A stretch of 64,000 bases of DNA, taken from NCBI RefSeq assembly GCF_000613905.1, contig NZ_BAJW01000006.1, positions 1 to 64,000 of the forward strand, given 5' to 3'. The notes beneath the pieces are model-generated. The model saw nothing but the letters and a program-made list of their open reading frames with translations, made no database searches and was not told where the DNA came from. This DNA is from Acetobacter persici JCM 25330. Lineage in GTDB: Bacteria; Pseudomonadota; Alphaproteobacteria; Acetobacterales; Acetobacteraceae. Numbering within the stretch: position 1 is the stretch's first letter; the number at the start of each line of letters is the position of its first letter. Made by a program: the position numbers and the translations under genes. Below are positions 19,670 to 29,891 of the stretch, piece after piece.

Positions 19670-21084
19670 TTACCAGCCAGCGCGGTCGAGTGCGGCCAGA
19701 GGCGCCTGAAGGGGCTCCCAGTCACGCGTGCGGGCGTGCCGCAACTGAGCTTCGGCATCATAGGAATGGACGTTTGGTATCAGATCCTGTGCCTGCAAAT
19801 GCCCGATAGCCGCCAGAAGCTGGGCTTGTGCAACAATGGTGTCATGCTGACTGGTGGCCAGTTCCACCTGTGCGGACCGCAGGTTCTGATCCGCATAGAG
19901 CACATCAGTCGTGCTGCGCAGGCCGTAGCCATATTCAAGCTGATAGCCTTTTAAGGTTGTCTCACCAGAGCGGACTTCCGCCTGACCGGCTCTTATGGCT
20001 TGCAGGCCGTTCTCGACAGCATTCCAGTATGTCACAACATCCTGCAGAGCGGAGCGGCGGGCCTGTTCAACGTTCTGGTGGGCCTGTTCATCTTTATCGC
20101 GGGCCTGTCTGATCTGGGAATTGTAGAGGCCGCCGTTATAAATAGGCTGAACCAGCGAGACGGTTCCTGTCACCTGCTCCCCATACTCCCGCCCACGGAA
20201 GGGTGCGCCCGGCCCGATGGTGCCAAACGTGCCCTGAACCTGAATTTGAGGCCCCCATTGTGATCGGGCTGTCTCAACATCTGCCTGTGTCGCACTTTTT
20301 GTCTCGCGCATCTGGGCAAGCTGAGGGTTGGACTGAATGGCGGTTTTCATGGCCTGAGGCATGCTGGACGGCAGGCCGGGCAGGGCTGCTGGCATGACCA
20401 GATGAGTGGGGTCTTCCCCAATAACGGCCCGAAACTGTGCCTCGGAGGCTGCAAGAGTGGCGCGGGCCTGCGTCAAGGCCACCTCTGCTGACTGGCGGCG
20501 TGTTTCGGCCTGTTCCACGTCCGTTCTGGTCACCTGCTCGGAGGGGCACCCCCAAGGTTGTAGCGGGAGGTCGTCAGTTGTACCTGCCTCTGGAGCATGC
20601 TCAGATCCGCCTGTCGGATGTCTTTTATCGAACGGTCCCGTAATACGTTCATGTAGGCGGTGATAACATTTGTGAAGACCTGCGCTTCCGTCAGACGCAA
20701 GGCGTGCCGTGCGGCATGGGAGCGGGCATCCGCAGCCTTAACCTGATTAGCCGTATGGCCAAAGGAGTAAAGCGTCTGCTTGGCCGCAACATATCCTTCA
20801 GCATAGTTTGAGGTATAGCTGCCCAGAGCAAACGCGTTGGTATACGGGCCCTGCTGGTAATTGGCATCCATGTTGACAGAGACGGTTGGCCTCCAGCCGG
20901 ACCGGGCCTGCACGGAGTTTTCAGTGACCGCACGCTGATTAGCCTGCTCTCCAAGCAACGCGGGATTGCTCTGGTAGGCGTGTGCCAGAGCATCCTGAAG
21001 GCTCTGGGCCTTTGCATCGGCTTGGGCAATATATGGGGAAAGCACTGCGAGAGCAAAGCATGCAAGAACGCGGGACATGGGCAT
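19670..21084 (-). CDS. TolC-family outer-membrane efflux channel (frameshifted)
   Basis: Restored length is about 471 residues. The signal peptide (VLACFALAVLSPYIAQADA) is followed by the two TolC repeats: SLQDALAHAYQSNPALLGEQ, QTLYSFGHTANQVKAADA and RYNLGGAP in the first half, then TRTDVEQAETRRQSAEVALT, VQPIYNGGLYNSQIRQARD and GYGLRSTTDVLYADQNLR. The frame breaks near 20540-20550, in a run of Gs and Cs where SEQVTRTDVEQ should follow; one base is missing. ATG 21084 overlaps the upstream permease stop as TAATG. It forms the exit duct for the adaptor and ABC transporter encoded beside it. Confidence 0.9.
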
Positions 21085-23554
21085 TACTCCGCTCTGAGGG
21101 CTCGTGCTGGTTCGGACCGTGCGAGATGCAGGGTCTGACCCAGAACTGTGCAGGTTGCGATCAGTGAGGCTCCGGCTACGGCAAAGAGGAAAAGAGCGGG
21201 GGAGAGCGAAATACGTTCATCAAATCCGCTCAGCCACTGGCGCATGAGCAACCATGCGGCCGGACAGGCGAGCAGACAGGCCAGCAGAACCGGCTTCAGA
21301 AAATCCCCCAGCAACAAAGCCAGCGTCTGCCCGGAGGTGGCCCCCAGCGTTTTACGAATACCAATTTCATGCACCCTCCGTGCGGCCGCAAAGGCCGCCA
21401 GACCGTAAAGTCCAAGGCAGGCAATCAGCAATGCGGCAACCGCACCAAGAGTGAACAGGTACCCGCGCTGTTCATCATCAGCATAAAATTCTTCCATGAG
21501 CTTATCCGCCGGGGAAAAATGGCTGGGGATATCAGGCAGGAGTGTCCGCCATGTTCGGTCAAGCCGCTCAGACATCAGAACGGGAGCGACACCGGAGAAA
21601 CGAACAGCCGGGACGGGATCATCAAACGGAGTGCGTTGCAGGGAAGAGAAGAACAGAATTTCCGGAAAAACAGTTTCACGCGGGGAACCAAAACGAATAT
21701 CGTCAATAACACCAATAATCGTGAAGTGCTTTGCGCCTTCCCTAATAATTTTCCCTAAAGCATCATCAGGTTTTTTAAAGCCAAAGGACAGAGAGGCCTT
21801 GCTGTTGATGATAACATTCCAGTTGCCGTTTCCGCTTTTAAACTCAGCGTTGGAGGGGCCATCATCCTGCCCGTGTGTGGCATCAAACCAGCGTCCGGCC
21901 AGCAGGCGGGGCTGGTAGGTTTCTCTGTAACCTGATGAGACGCGATCCCGCTCCATCTGCACGTCAACCCGTCCCGCAGGACTCTCATAAAAAAACCTGT
22001 GCGGGTGAGAGAATGTGGATTGGGCTGGAGTTCACCTAACGTCACAGAGGTGACGTTAGGGATGGATTGCAACATATCCAGCATGTGCCGTTGCACCTCG
22101 ATATCTTTCGAGTGCATCTGCTGGCCGATCAGCATGCCAGACTGGATGTAACCCCGGCTGGCATGCCGCAGAAAACTGGTCTGCCGGTCAATCACCAGTG
22201 TGCAGATCACGATGCAGATTGCGACAGAAAACTGCGCCACAACCAGCGCGTTCCGCAGCATAGTTGCTTTGCGCCCCCCTGCTGGCATGCGGGCGGCGGC
22301 CAGAATAGTAGCGGGATTATAGCCTGACAAAATCAGTGAGGGATAAAGCCCGGACGCCAGACCGCTCCCAAGGATAACGAGCGGAAGCAGGAGTGCTATA
22401 AAATAATAATCAATATCGACTGCTTCCCCTGTCACGCTGGCAATAGCCGGGACACATATCTCACAGAGCGCCAGCCCGCTCAGGCCCGCAATGCAGGAAA
22501 AAACCATAGCCTCCCCCATAAACTGGGTGAACAGCATGAAACGGGAAGCCCCGAGTGTTTTGCGGAGAGCGACTTCCTTTGCTCTCAGCCCGGCGCGGGC
22601 GGTTGCGAGGTTAACCGTGTTGGCACACCCAAGAATAAGGGCAAGCAGACCAATCAGACCAATGCCATCAATAACGTATTGTTCCGCACTACTGCCCGCA
22701 TCCTCAACCTGTGAGTCATGAAAATGTGTTTCTTTCAGAGGAACAACGGAGAGCGCGTAAACTCTTTTTCCATCCGCGCCAATAGAAATCTGATCATCCG
22801 CCGTGCCCGATGCCCGGTGCAGAACAAAATCAGAAAGGCGTGCGTTTACGGCAGCAATATCATCGTGTTTATGGAATTTAAGCAGAAGCTCTCCGCAACT
22901 ACTGCCCCAGAAAAGGAAACAGGAGCGCGTCACCCGGTCTTGCGGAGGGACCGGCAGGAGCATATCCACGTTATCCAGCAGGCCGGGGGAGGGAACGTCA
23001 CCCAGAACACCTGTAACGCTATACGTGTTTTTCTGTCCAATTCGATTAATTTCTATCGTTTTCCCCAGAACATCAGACTTGCCAAACACTGTCATTGCGG
23101 CCCGCCGGGACAGAACAAGACCATCAGGCCGCGTCAGCGCCGTATCAGGATCGCCCTGTACAAGTCTGAGGGAGAACATCCGAAAAAACTCGGGATCTGT
23201 CATGCGACCGGAAAAATGTGTGAACTGCCCGTTTTTCTGAACATTCAGAGTAGTTGCAGTAAATGTTACAGCGTCCTCAATTTCTGAAAAATCCTGTTTT
23301 AAAAACGGCAAAGCTCTGAAACTGACATCCGCACTTTCAAAAGGCGTTGTGCCCGGCTCGGACCAGTGCTCATCCATGCGTGCGAGCCTGTCCGCATCCA
23401 CAAAACCAGTATTAAAACTGTATTCAAAGCGCACAACGAGAGTGAGGGTCAGAAAAACACCAATCCCTAAAGCCAGACCGAAAACATTCAGACCAACATA
23501 CAGGGGGTGGCGCCGTGCCTGACGACTGATACTTCTGAGAATGGCTGCAATCAT
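21084..23554 (-). CDS. FtsX/MacB-type ABC permease, second of a pair (frameshifted)
   Basis: Restored length is about 823 residues. It has the same double FtsX plan as its paralogue, with VFGLALGIGVFLTLTLVVRF at the N terminus, ATARAGLRAKEVALRKTLGA in the first FtsX block and AFAAARRVHEIGIRKTLGA in the second. The frame breaks in a run of seven Ts (about 21984-21994); an eighth T restores TRTGFFYESPAGRVDVQMER. A homopolymer slip is the simplest explanation, although a phase-variable tract cannot be excluded. It lies 11 bases after the ATPase gene. Confidence 0.88.
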
Positions 23555-23565
23555 TTCTGTCTCTT

Positions 23566-24249
23566 TCAGATGGCATTACGCACGGAAATGACAATCTGCC
23601 CGTCCAGCATATCAACCCGGCGTCTGGCCAGATCCGCATGGCTGGGGGAGTGTGTGACCATGATGATCGTGGCGCCCTCATCATTCAGGGTCTGGAGAAT
23701 ATCCATCACCTGTGTGCCATTTTCGGTATCAAGGTTGCCGGTTGGTTCGTCAGCCAGAATCAGGCGTGGTTCCCCTACAATGGCGCGAGCAATGGCGGCG
23801 CGCTGCTGCTGGCCGCCTGAAAGCTGGGAGGGATAATGTCTGGCGCGGTGGGCAATCCCGACACGGTCCATAGCCTGCGCAACCCGCTGCCGGCGCTCCG
23901 GTTTGGAGATATTCCGATAGATAAGGGCTAGCTCGATATTTTCTTCAATCGTCAGCTCATCAATCAGATTGAAACTCTGGAAAATATAGCCGAGATTTTC
24001 CCGACGGAAGCGTGCAAGCGCGGTCTCATTAAGTTTTGTCAGTTCTTCATCGCCAAAACGATAGGAGCCTGCCGTGGGCCGGTCGATTGTGCCTAGGATA
24101 TTGAGCAGGGTGGATTTGCCGCACCCTGATGGGCCCATAATGGCGAGAAATTCTCCCTGCGCGATGTCCAGTTCGATATCGTGCAGGGCTGTTGTCTCCA
24201 CTTCGTCAGAGCGATAGAGGCGCTGGATACGGGAGAGATGAATGAGCAT
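23566..24249 (-). CDS. LolD/MacB-type ABC ATPase
   Basis: The 227-residue ATPase has Walker A GPSGCGKST, a Q-loop (IFQSFNLIDELTIEENIEL), signature LSGGQQQRAAIARAI, Walker B LILADEPTGNLD and the switch His in MVTHSPSHADLA. The length and EEN/NLD motifs fit the LolD/MacB/FtsE group that drives FtsX-like permeases. It sits between the adaptor and the first permease with short gaps (18 and 11 bases), so one ATPase probably powers both permeases. Confidence 0.95.
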   Translation of the reverse strand: MLIHLSRIQRLYRSDEVETTALHDIELDIAQGEFLAIMGPSGCGKSTLLNILGTIDRPTAGSYRFGDEELTKLNETALARFRRENLGYIFQSFNLIDELTIEENIELALIYRNISKPERRQRVAQAMDRVGIAHRARHYPSQLSGGQQQRAAIARAIVGEPRLILADEPTGNLDTENGTQVMDILQTLNDEGATIIMVTHSPSHADLARRRVDMLDGQIVISVRNAI

Positions 24250-24267
24250 GCCTGTAAGTCCTGTCGC

Positions 24268-25590
24268 TTAGTGGATGGAGAGATGGTTGAAATTTTTATA
24301 GGAATTGTAAGAGGAGATGATGACCTGATCCCCCGCATGCAGGCCGCCCGTAATTTCTGCCTGCTCGGGGTTGCGTCGTCCGGAAGTGATTGTCACGCGA
24401 TCCGCACTTCCGCCATTTCCCGCGACGACAAAAGCTGAAGACCCGCCGCTGGCTTCAAGCCAGGCACCATTGGGCAGAACCAGCGCCCTGTGCGTCTCCC
24501 CCAGTGTGATGCGGATATCAATGCTTTCACCGCGCCTCAGGCCCGGTGGCGGGGGCGTGTCAAATGTCAGTTCCGCACGAAACTGACCGTTGGTGACCTG
24601 AGGATGGACGCGCGTCACGGTGAGGGGAATTTTCACATCCCCGATGTCCGCCTGCGCGCGCTCCCCGGTTGCGACGCGACCCAGGTAAAATTCATCAATA
24701 TCGGCATCAAGACGATACTGGCCTTCACTATCAATCTGCCCGATCCTGTCTCCGGCCTTGAGAGACTGGCCGGGCTGGAGGTCAAAATTGGTCAGGCGAC
24801 CATCCAGAGGGGCGCGAAGGGTCAGAGCGCCAAGGCTGCTTTCAACCACTTCAAGGTTGGAGCGGAGGCGCTGGCCTTCCTGATCAATTTCTTTCTCCTG
24901 CCGGTCTGCGACCTGAAGATCCTGAGCGCGAGCCGCATCCAGCCGCTTGAGGCGCTGGGCGTAATAGTCTGCCTCATCACTGTAAGACTGCACGTTGGCA
25001 TCGGATTCAAAGCCCTGCTGCCGGAGCTGTTCACGAATGGAGAGTTCATGCCGCGCTTTGAGGAGATTGTAGCGGGCTTCGGCAAGTTGGGTTTCTTCTG
25101 TGGTGCGGGTTTGCTGCAAGGTCAGCCGCTGTGCGCTGACTGCCCCGAGCTGACTGGCAATTGAGGCCTCGCGCGAAGTCACATCCAACTGAAGCTGTGG
25201 GTTGCTCAGACGGGCAAGAACATCGTCTTTTTTGACCAGAGCACCATCTTTTGCCACTGCCTCCGTGACCTCGCCGCCTTGAACGGCGTTGATGAACGTA
25301 ACGTGCAGGGGGGCCACGGTGGCTCTTAGCGGCAGATAATCGAGAAAAGGTGCAGACTGCACCGTGGCGATGGAAATCTGCTCACGCCTGACGGACAAGG
25401 AGCCGGAGGCGGGGGCAAGGTGCCATCCGCCCCAGATAAGCAGGACAACTGCAACGGGGCTGCCATAGCGCACGGCGCGACGCAGCAAGACCTTTCTCGC
25501 GGATGGAACAACCGCGCGGTCCATGCCGGAACCGGACAGGGGCTGGGGTTTTTCTGGTGTTTCCACATTACCTGAAACCGGGTGACGCAT
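24268..25590 (-). CDS. HlyD/MacA-type periplasmic adaptor of the ABC efflux system
   Basis: The protein of about 440 residues has one N-terminal membrane helix (GSPVAVVLLIWGGWHLAPA), a lipoyl-like segment (PLHVTFINAVQGGEVTEAVAKDG), a long coiled coil (about 140-240) and a barrel/MP domain (LTLRAPLDGRLTNFDLQPGQ). I place the start at 25590 (MRHPVSGNVETPEK), because AGAGGAG lies nine bases upstream; the longer open frame upstream is non-coding promoter DNA. It bridges the FtsX permeases to TolC. The operon diverges from its two-component regulators, with paired palindromes between. Confidence 0.92.
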   Translation of the reverse strand: MRHPVSGNVETPEKPQPLSGSGMDRAVVPSARKVLLRRAVRYGSPVAVVLLIWGGWHLAPASGSLSVRREQISIATVQSAPFLDYLPLRATVAPLHVTFINAVQGGEVTEAVAKDGALVKKDDVLARLSNPQLQLDVTSREASIASQLGAVSAQRLTLQQTRTTEETQLAEARYNLLKARHELSIREQLRQQGFESDANVQSYSDEADYYAQRLKRLDAARAQDLQVADRQEKEIDQEGQRLRSNLEVVESSLGALTLRAPLDGRLTNFDLQPGQSLKAGDRIGQIDSEGQYRLDADIDEFYLGRVATGERAQADIGDVKIPLTVTRVHPQVTNGQFRAELTFDTPPPPGLRRGESIDIRITLGETHRALVLPNGAWLEASGGSSAFVVAGNGGSADRVTITSGRRNPEQAEITGGLHAGDQVIISSYNSYKNFNHLSIH

Positions 25591-25682
25591 ACACTGTTTC
25601 TCCTCTTGAAAAACAGTGTATCCTAGAATCATGAAATCATATCCCATTGAAAAATAAAGGATATTTTTGTGGTCGTTAATGT

Positions 25683-25720
25683 GTCTGTTCGGAAATGAAC
25701 GGACTGTCCGGAAGCGGACA
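25683..25720. promoter_or_regulatory. Two adjoining palindromes, likely response-regulator operator
   Basis: Between the divergent efflux operon and its regulator genes lie two abutting inverted repeats. The first is GTCTGTTC-GGAAAT-GAACGGAC (25683-25704, one mismatch). The second is TGTCCG-GAAG-CGGACA (25705-25720, perfect). Both share a GTCCG/CGGAC core. The regulator next door has a Fis-like DNA-binding end, so these are its probable sites. Confidence 0.6.
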
Positions 25721-25746
25721 CCTTTCAGGGAGCTGTCAACAGAATA

Positions 25747-26967
25747 ATGACGACATTTCGGAACGAGGTCAGCGAGACTGATACGTCTCACGGCGTAGAT
25801 CTGCCGTGCCTGCTGTTTGTGGATGATGACCGCGATATTCAGGTTGCGGCCCGTCTGCTGTTCCAGCGGCGGGGGATTAAAATATTGTCCGCCTATGATG
25901 CGGCGGAAGCCCTGACGCTGCTGGCGTCTCATCCTGTTGATCTTGTTCTGCTGGACCTTAACTACAGCAAAGGCGCACGCAGCGGTGCGGAAGGACTGGC
26001 TTTACTGAAAGATATGCTGGTACTACGGCGGGATTTGCCTGTGCTTGTCGTTACCGGTCATAGCGGGGTGAGCATAGCGGTTGAGGCCATGCGGACAGGT
26101 GCGACAGATTTTGTCATGAAGCCTTGGAACAATGACAGGCTGGTCAGTCTCGTCACGAGTGTTCTCGAAAAACGTGGTCGCAATCATGGTTCCGACGCAG
26201 AGCCCGTTCTGATCGCGGCGTCCGAGGCTATAAAACGGATCGTAACTGAGGCAGATCGGATTGCCCCAACCCGTGCATGTGTTCTTGTTTCCGGTCCGTC
26301 CGGGGTTGGAAAAATGCTTCTTGCACGCCGTGTTCACGCTCTTTCTCAAGAGGCAGGGCCTGTACTGAGTTTTAGCGCGGAAGACTGTAAGGATTTACCA
26401 GAAGAGGGCGGTGTGTGGATATGCCGCGAGATCGAAGCGCTCTCTCCAACGCTACAGCGCCGCCTGACAGATCGGCTTGACGGGAGCGCGCCTCCCCGCG
26501 TGATCGCCCTGACCTCGCTGGACCCTACGGCACTGAGCGCACATCTCCAGCCCAAGCTGATGCTGCATTTGGGCATGGTAAGACTGGTAATCCCACCCTT
26601 GCGGGAGCGGCCGGAGGATATTGCTGCTTTAGCCAGCCACTTCCTGCATTATTTTTCCGCGCGCCACGGATTGCCTGAACCAGAATGTGACACGGGCCGC
26701 ATTGCGGCCCTGCAGGCAGAGACATGGCCCCAGAACGTGCGGGAACTGCGGGCCGCAATAGAACGTGTGGTGATTATGGGGGAGTGGCAGGTCTCGGCAA
26801 ACAAGACTGCAAACCAGACTTCTGAACCACAAACCCTGCGCGACACGGAAAAATCACTGGTTGAGGCCGCACTGCGCCGGCACAGTTTTAACGTGACACA
26901 GGCCGCCAGAGAACTGGGACTGACACGCCCGGCACTCTACCGGCGCATGGCCCGCTATGGGCTTTAA
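25747..26967 (+). CDS. NtrC-like response regulator with degenerate AAA+ domain lacking GAFTGA
   Basis: The 406-residue protein has a receiver domain (phospho-acceptor Asp70 in LVLLD, acid cluster VDDDRD, Lys125 in FVMKPW), a shortened AAA+ domain and a Fis-type helix-turn-helix (FNVTQAARELGLTRPALYRR). Walker A is present (SGPSGVGKM, Lys189). The stretch normally holding the GAFTGA sigma-54 contact loop is missing: SFSAEDCKDLP runs almost directly into EEGGVWICREIEAL, where Walker B is also altered. It therefore probably does not activate sigma-54 and may act with sigma-70, as known GAFTGA-less family members do. It overlaps the kinase gene by 11 bases. Confidence 0.9.
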   Translation: MTTFRNEVSETDTSHGVDLPCLLFVDDDRDIQVAARLLFQRRGIKILSAYDAAEALTLLASHPVDLVLLDLNYSKGARSGAEGLALLKDMLVLRRDLPVLVVTGHSGVSIAVEAMRTGATDFVMKPWNNDRLVSLVTSVLEKRGRNHGSDAEPVLIAASEAIKRIVTEADRIAPTRACVLVSGPSGVGKMLLARRVHALSQEAGPVLSFSAEDCKDLPEEGGVWICREIEALSPTLQRRLTDRLDGSAPPRVIALTSLDPTALSAHLQPKLMLHLGMVRLVIPPLRERPEDIAALASHFLHYFSARHGLPEPECDTGRIAALQAETWPQNVRELRAAIERVVIMGEWQVSANKTANQTSEPQTLRDTEKSLVEAALRRHSFNVTQAARELGLTRPALYRRMARYGL

Positions 26968-28177
26968 ACTCCATACGGCCTCATCCACCCTGCTCAGGCT
27001 GATGGGGCTTGTTGGCGTGTGCCTGCTGATCACGCCTGTCTGGCAACGGGAGCTTTACGCCACGGCCGCTCTTCTGGCGTGCGTAGGGGCAGGGTGCATG
27101 GTGTCTCTAGTTGCGACGCAGATTGATCTGGCCCGGCGCATGCAGCGCAGTGAGCCCTCTGTTGTCACCCCGACTGACCGTGAAAAACTGCGCAACCGTG
27201 CTCTGCTGGACCACGCGCCCGTGCCGTTGTTGTACCGCAGCGTGGATGGCACATTGCACGCGGCAAACCGCGCGGCACGCAGGCTGTTTAAAACGGAAGA
27301 TCGCCTGATCAATCCACCGGGTGAGTTGCTTGCGGCCCTGCACGAAAAACGTGTGTCTTCTGAAGGACGGATGATACGTCTGCACTCTTCCGCCGAGAGC
27401 AGGTTGCGGATGTATGCGCTCTCAGTCGGGCAGGGGGCCGGAGTTGGGGGTATTGTTGAGTATCTGGCACTGACTGACGTGGAAGCTGGCCTGCAAGCGG
27501 CGGAAGCACAGGCTCTGCGGGATCTGCTTCAGATTTTAAGCCATGAGATTATGAATTCTCTCACACCTATTGTCTCCCTGTCCGTCACGGCGGAAGAACT
27601 GTTTACAGACGCTGATAGGGCCACATCCTCTCCCCTTATCCGTGAAGCCTTGATCACTCTGCGGAGACGGGCAGAAGGTCTGGATAAATTTATAAGAGGT
27701 TACCGCGAACTTGCGCGTCTGCCTCCCCCGGATCTGACTCCGGTTGAGCTTGAGGTGCTTCTGCGTGAGACGCAAACCCTCTTTCAGGCCCGCTGGGGCG
27801 CTGGCGTCCCGCTGGGCGTTTGTCTTCCTTCCACACGGGTGCTGATCAGAGTGGATAAAGCACAGATTGAGCAGGCTCTGCTGAACCTTCTCAACAACGC
27901 AGCAGAAGCATGTGCCGGCCAACCTTCACCCAAGGTCCAGCTTGTTGCTGAGGTTACGGATGGTGCTGCGGCCATCCTTGTCAGGGATAACGGGACGGGG
28001 CTTGACCCGTCCTTACATGAAGAGATTTTCCATCCTTTTGTCTCGTTTAAAGAGAATGGAAACGGGGTTGGCCTCAGTCTGGCGCGGCAGATTATTCTGG
28101 GCCATGGCGGTTCCCTGGGGGTCGAGGCTCCAGAGCCGGAAAGTCCCTGGAGCACGACGTTCAGAATCCGTTTGTAA
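26957..28177 (+). CDS. Sensor histidine kinase partnering the NtrC-like regulator
   Basis: The 406-residue kinase has two N-terminal membrane helices (about residues 11-26 and 34-54), a PAS-like region (RALLDHAPVPLLYRSVDGTL), the phospho-acceptor His196 in LSHEIMNSLTPI, N box LLNNAAEA, G1 DNGTGLD and G2 NGVGLSLARQI. The short periplasmic loop between the helices suggests sensing in the membrane or cytoplasm. It overlaps the regulator gene and converges on the peroxiredoxin gene, with a 17-base overlap at the 3' ends. It probably controls the divergent efflux operon. Confidence 0.92.
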   Translation: MGFKLHTASSTLLRLMGLVGVCLLITPVWQRELYATAALLACVGAGCMVSLVATQIDLARRMQRSEPSVVTPTDREKLRNRALLDHAPVPLLYRSVDGTLHAANRAARRLFKTEDRLINPPGELLAALHEKRVSSEGRMIRLHSSAESRLRMYALSVGQGAGVGGIVEYLALTDVEAGLQAAEAQALRDLLQILSHEIMNSLTPIVSLSVTAEELFTDADRATSSPLIREALITLRRRAEGLDKFIRGYRELARLPPPDLTPVELEVLLRETQTLFQARWGAGVPLGVCLPSTRVLIRVDKAQIEQALLNLLNNAAEACAGQPSPKVQLVAEVTDGAAAILVRDNGTGLDPSLHEEIFHPFVSFKENGNGVGLSLARQIILGHGGSLGVEAPEPESPWSTTFRIRL

Positions 28178-28837
28178 GTCGGGCTGCTTTCTGAAGAGCC
28201 GGAATCATGTCTTCCGGTTCTGGCCTGCGGGTATAATCCGGGTTGACCTCGGCATAGAGGATCACACCATCCTGACCGATAACGAAGCGGCCCGGCATCG
28301 GCAGCGTCCAACTCCCGTCACCATTAAAAGAGCAGATCATTTTTAAGGCTTTTGTAGAGTTCCACGAGGTAGTCGGGCAAAGCGAACCGCAGGCCAAACT
28401 CGGCTGCAACGGCGTTATGCGTGTCTGACAGGATGGGGAATTCAAGATGGTTCTGACGGACGGACTTCCGGCTGTTCACGGCTGTCTGCGGCGAGATGGC
28501 AATCAGGTTTGCACCAAGCCCGCGGAAAGCGGGCAATGCCTGCTGGAGCGCCTGTAGTTCCATGTTGCAATAGGGGCACCACACACCGCGATAGAAGCTG
28601 ATGACCAGCGGGCCTTTTTCCAGCAGAGCGGCGGATGATACCGGATGACCTTCCGGATCATTCAGCTTGAAGGAAGGAGCCGTATCGCCCGCTTTGAGGG
28701 TTTTTTCCGCAACGCCGGAGGAAATCAGCTCAGCGGTTGCCCGGTGCATGACTAATGACGGAGGCGGGGACATTATAGGGCGGCTTCCCAGCCTCGAAGT
28801 CGGTCCTGAACGCGTCGAGTTTTGCCTGAAGGGGCAT
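28161..28837 (-). CDS. AhpC/TSA-like peroxiredoxin (two frameshifts)
   Basis: Restored length is about 224 residues. The N terminus is MPLQAKLDAFRTDFEAGKPP, starting at 28837 after AAGGAC. The middle has AGDTAPSFKLNDPEGHPVSS and SFYRGVWCPYCNMELQALQQ, and the end is SWTLPMPGRFVIGQDGVILYAE. The WCPYC motif carries the peroxidatic Cys and a second Cys three residues on. Frames break near 28741 (extra G in GGG) and near 28336 (extra T in TTTT); removing one base at each joins all three parts. It reduces peroxides and alkyl hydroperoxides. It diverges from a LysR gene that may control it. Confidence 0.83.
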
Positions 28838-28939
28838 GATGATGTCCTTGTAAGAGAGGTGATGCACTCCAGATGCCTCTTCCGGCCTCGACAGGGCAGA
28901 CAGGTTGGGGCGATAAGGGTCATTCCCCGGAGGAATATG

Positions 28940-29818
28940 ATGGACCGTTATCAGGCGATGGCCACTTTTATACGCGTGGTGGAGACAGGGTCTTTTTCGG
29001 CGGCAGCGCGCCAACTTGGCGTGGGCCAGCCGGCTGTGTCCAAAACCATCGCGCAGCTTGAGGCGCATCTTCAGGTCAGCCTGATTGTCCGTTCTACACA
29101 TGGCCTGACACCCACCGAAGCAGGGCAGAATTTTTATGAACGGGCGCGTAACGCCATTCAGGAAGCCGACGAGGCGGAACTGGCCGCCAGAGGTGCCGGG
29201 GCCGGTTTGTCAGGCCGTCTGCGTGTTTCGGCCGCAACGACATTTGCGAGACTGCATATTATCCCAAAACTGCCCCGCTTTATGGCCGAGCACCCTCATC
29301 TGAATGTTGAGATCATTCTGGATGACCGGCTGATCGACCTTGTTGCCGAAGGCATTGATGTTTCCATACGCATGGGCACACTGGCAGATTCTACTGCAAT
29401 CGCCCGGAAAATTGCGACGGGCTCCCGCTCGGTTCTTGCTACTCCGACATACCTTGAGCGGGCAGGGATACCACGCGCTCTGGCAGATCTGACAAATCAT
29501 GACGCCATTATCTACAGCCAGTTACCGAGTGTCTGGTCCTTCACCCAGAACGGCGCTGCACTCTCGGTTTCTGTCAGCGGAAGGCTCAAGGTCAGCGCGG
29601 CTGAGGGACTTAGAGCAGCGGTTCTGGCAGATATGGGGCTGAGTATCGCATCGGACTGGATGTTTGCACCGGAACTTGAAGCAGGCACTGTTGTCCGTGT
29701 TCTAGAAGCGTGGTCTCTACCGTCTATTGATTTATGGGCGGTCTTTCCTTCCGGGCGCATGAAGACCGCAAAAGCCAGACTATTTGCCGATTTTGTCGAA
29801 AACCTTATGTCGGCTTAG
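28940..29818 (+). CDS. LysR-family transcriptional regulator
   Basis: The protein of 292 residues has the LysR helix-turn-helix (FIRVVETGSFSAAARQLGVG, QPAVSKTIAQLEAHLQ) and an effector domain of the CrgA/PA4477-like branch (GRLRVSAATTFARLHIIPKL, LADMGLSIASDWM). I prefer ATG 28940 over ATG 28937 because CGGAGG at 28928-28933 is then six bases away. It diverges from the peroxiredoxin gene across about 100 bases, the usual layout for a LysR and its target. A weak hairpin plus TTTT follows its stop. Confidence 0.92.
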   Translation: MDRYQAMATFIRVVETGSFSAAARQLGVGQPAVSKTIAQLEAHLQVSLIVRSTHGLTPTEAGQNFYERARNAIQEADEAELAARGAGAGLSGRLRVSAATTFARLHIIPKLPRFMAEHPHLNVEIILDDRLIDLVAEGIDVSIRMGTLADSTAIARKIATGSRSVLATPTYLERAGIPRALADLTNHDAIIYSQLPSVWSFTQNGAALSVSVSGRLKVSAAEGLRAAVLADMGLSIASDWMFAPELEAGTVVRVLEAWSLPSIDLWAVFPSGRMKTAKARLFADFVENLMSA

Positions 29819-29891
29819 GCTCTGCTCTTTTATGAGAGTCGTGTTTTAACCATAACAAATGGCCTTTTTTCTTACGAATAGGAATAAAAGT

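Noticed and set aside
21984-21994. Poly-T tract as a phase-variation switch in the permease gene
   Set aside because: The tract is short, and similar one-base breaks occur in many genes at non-repeat sites, so a sequencing slip is more likely.
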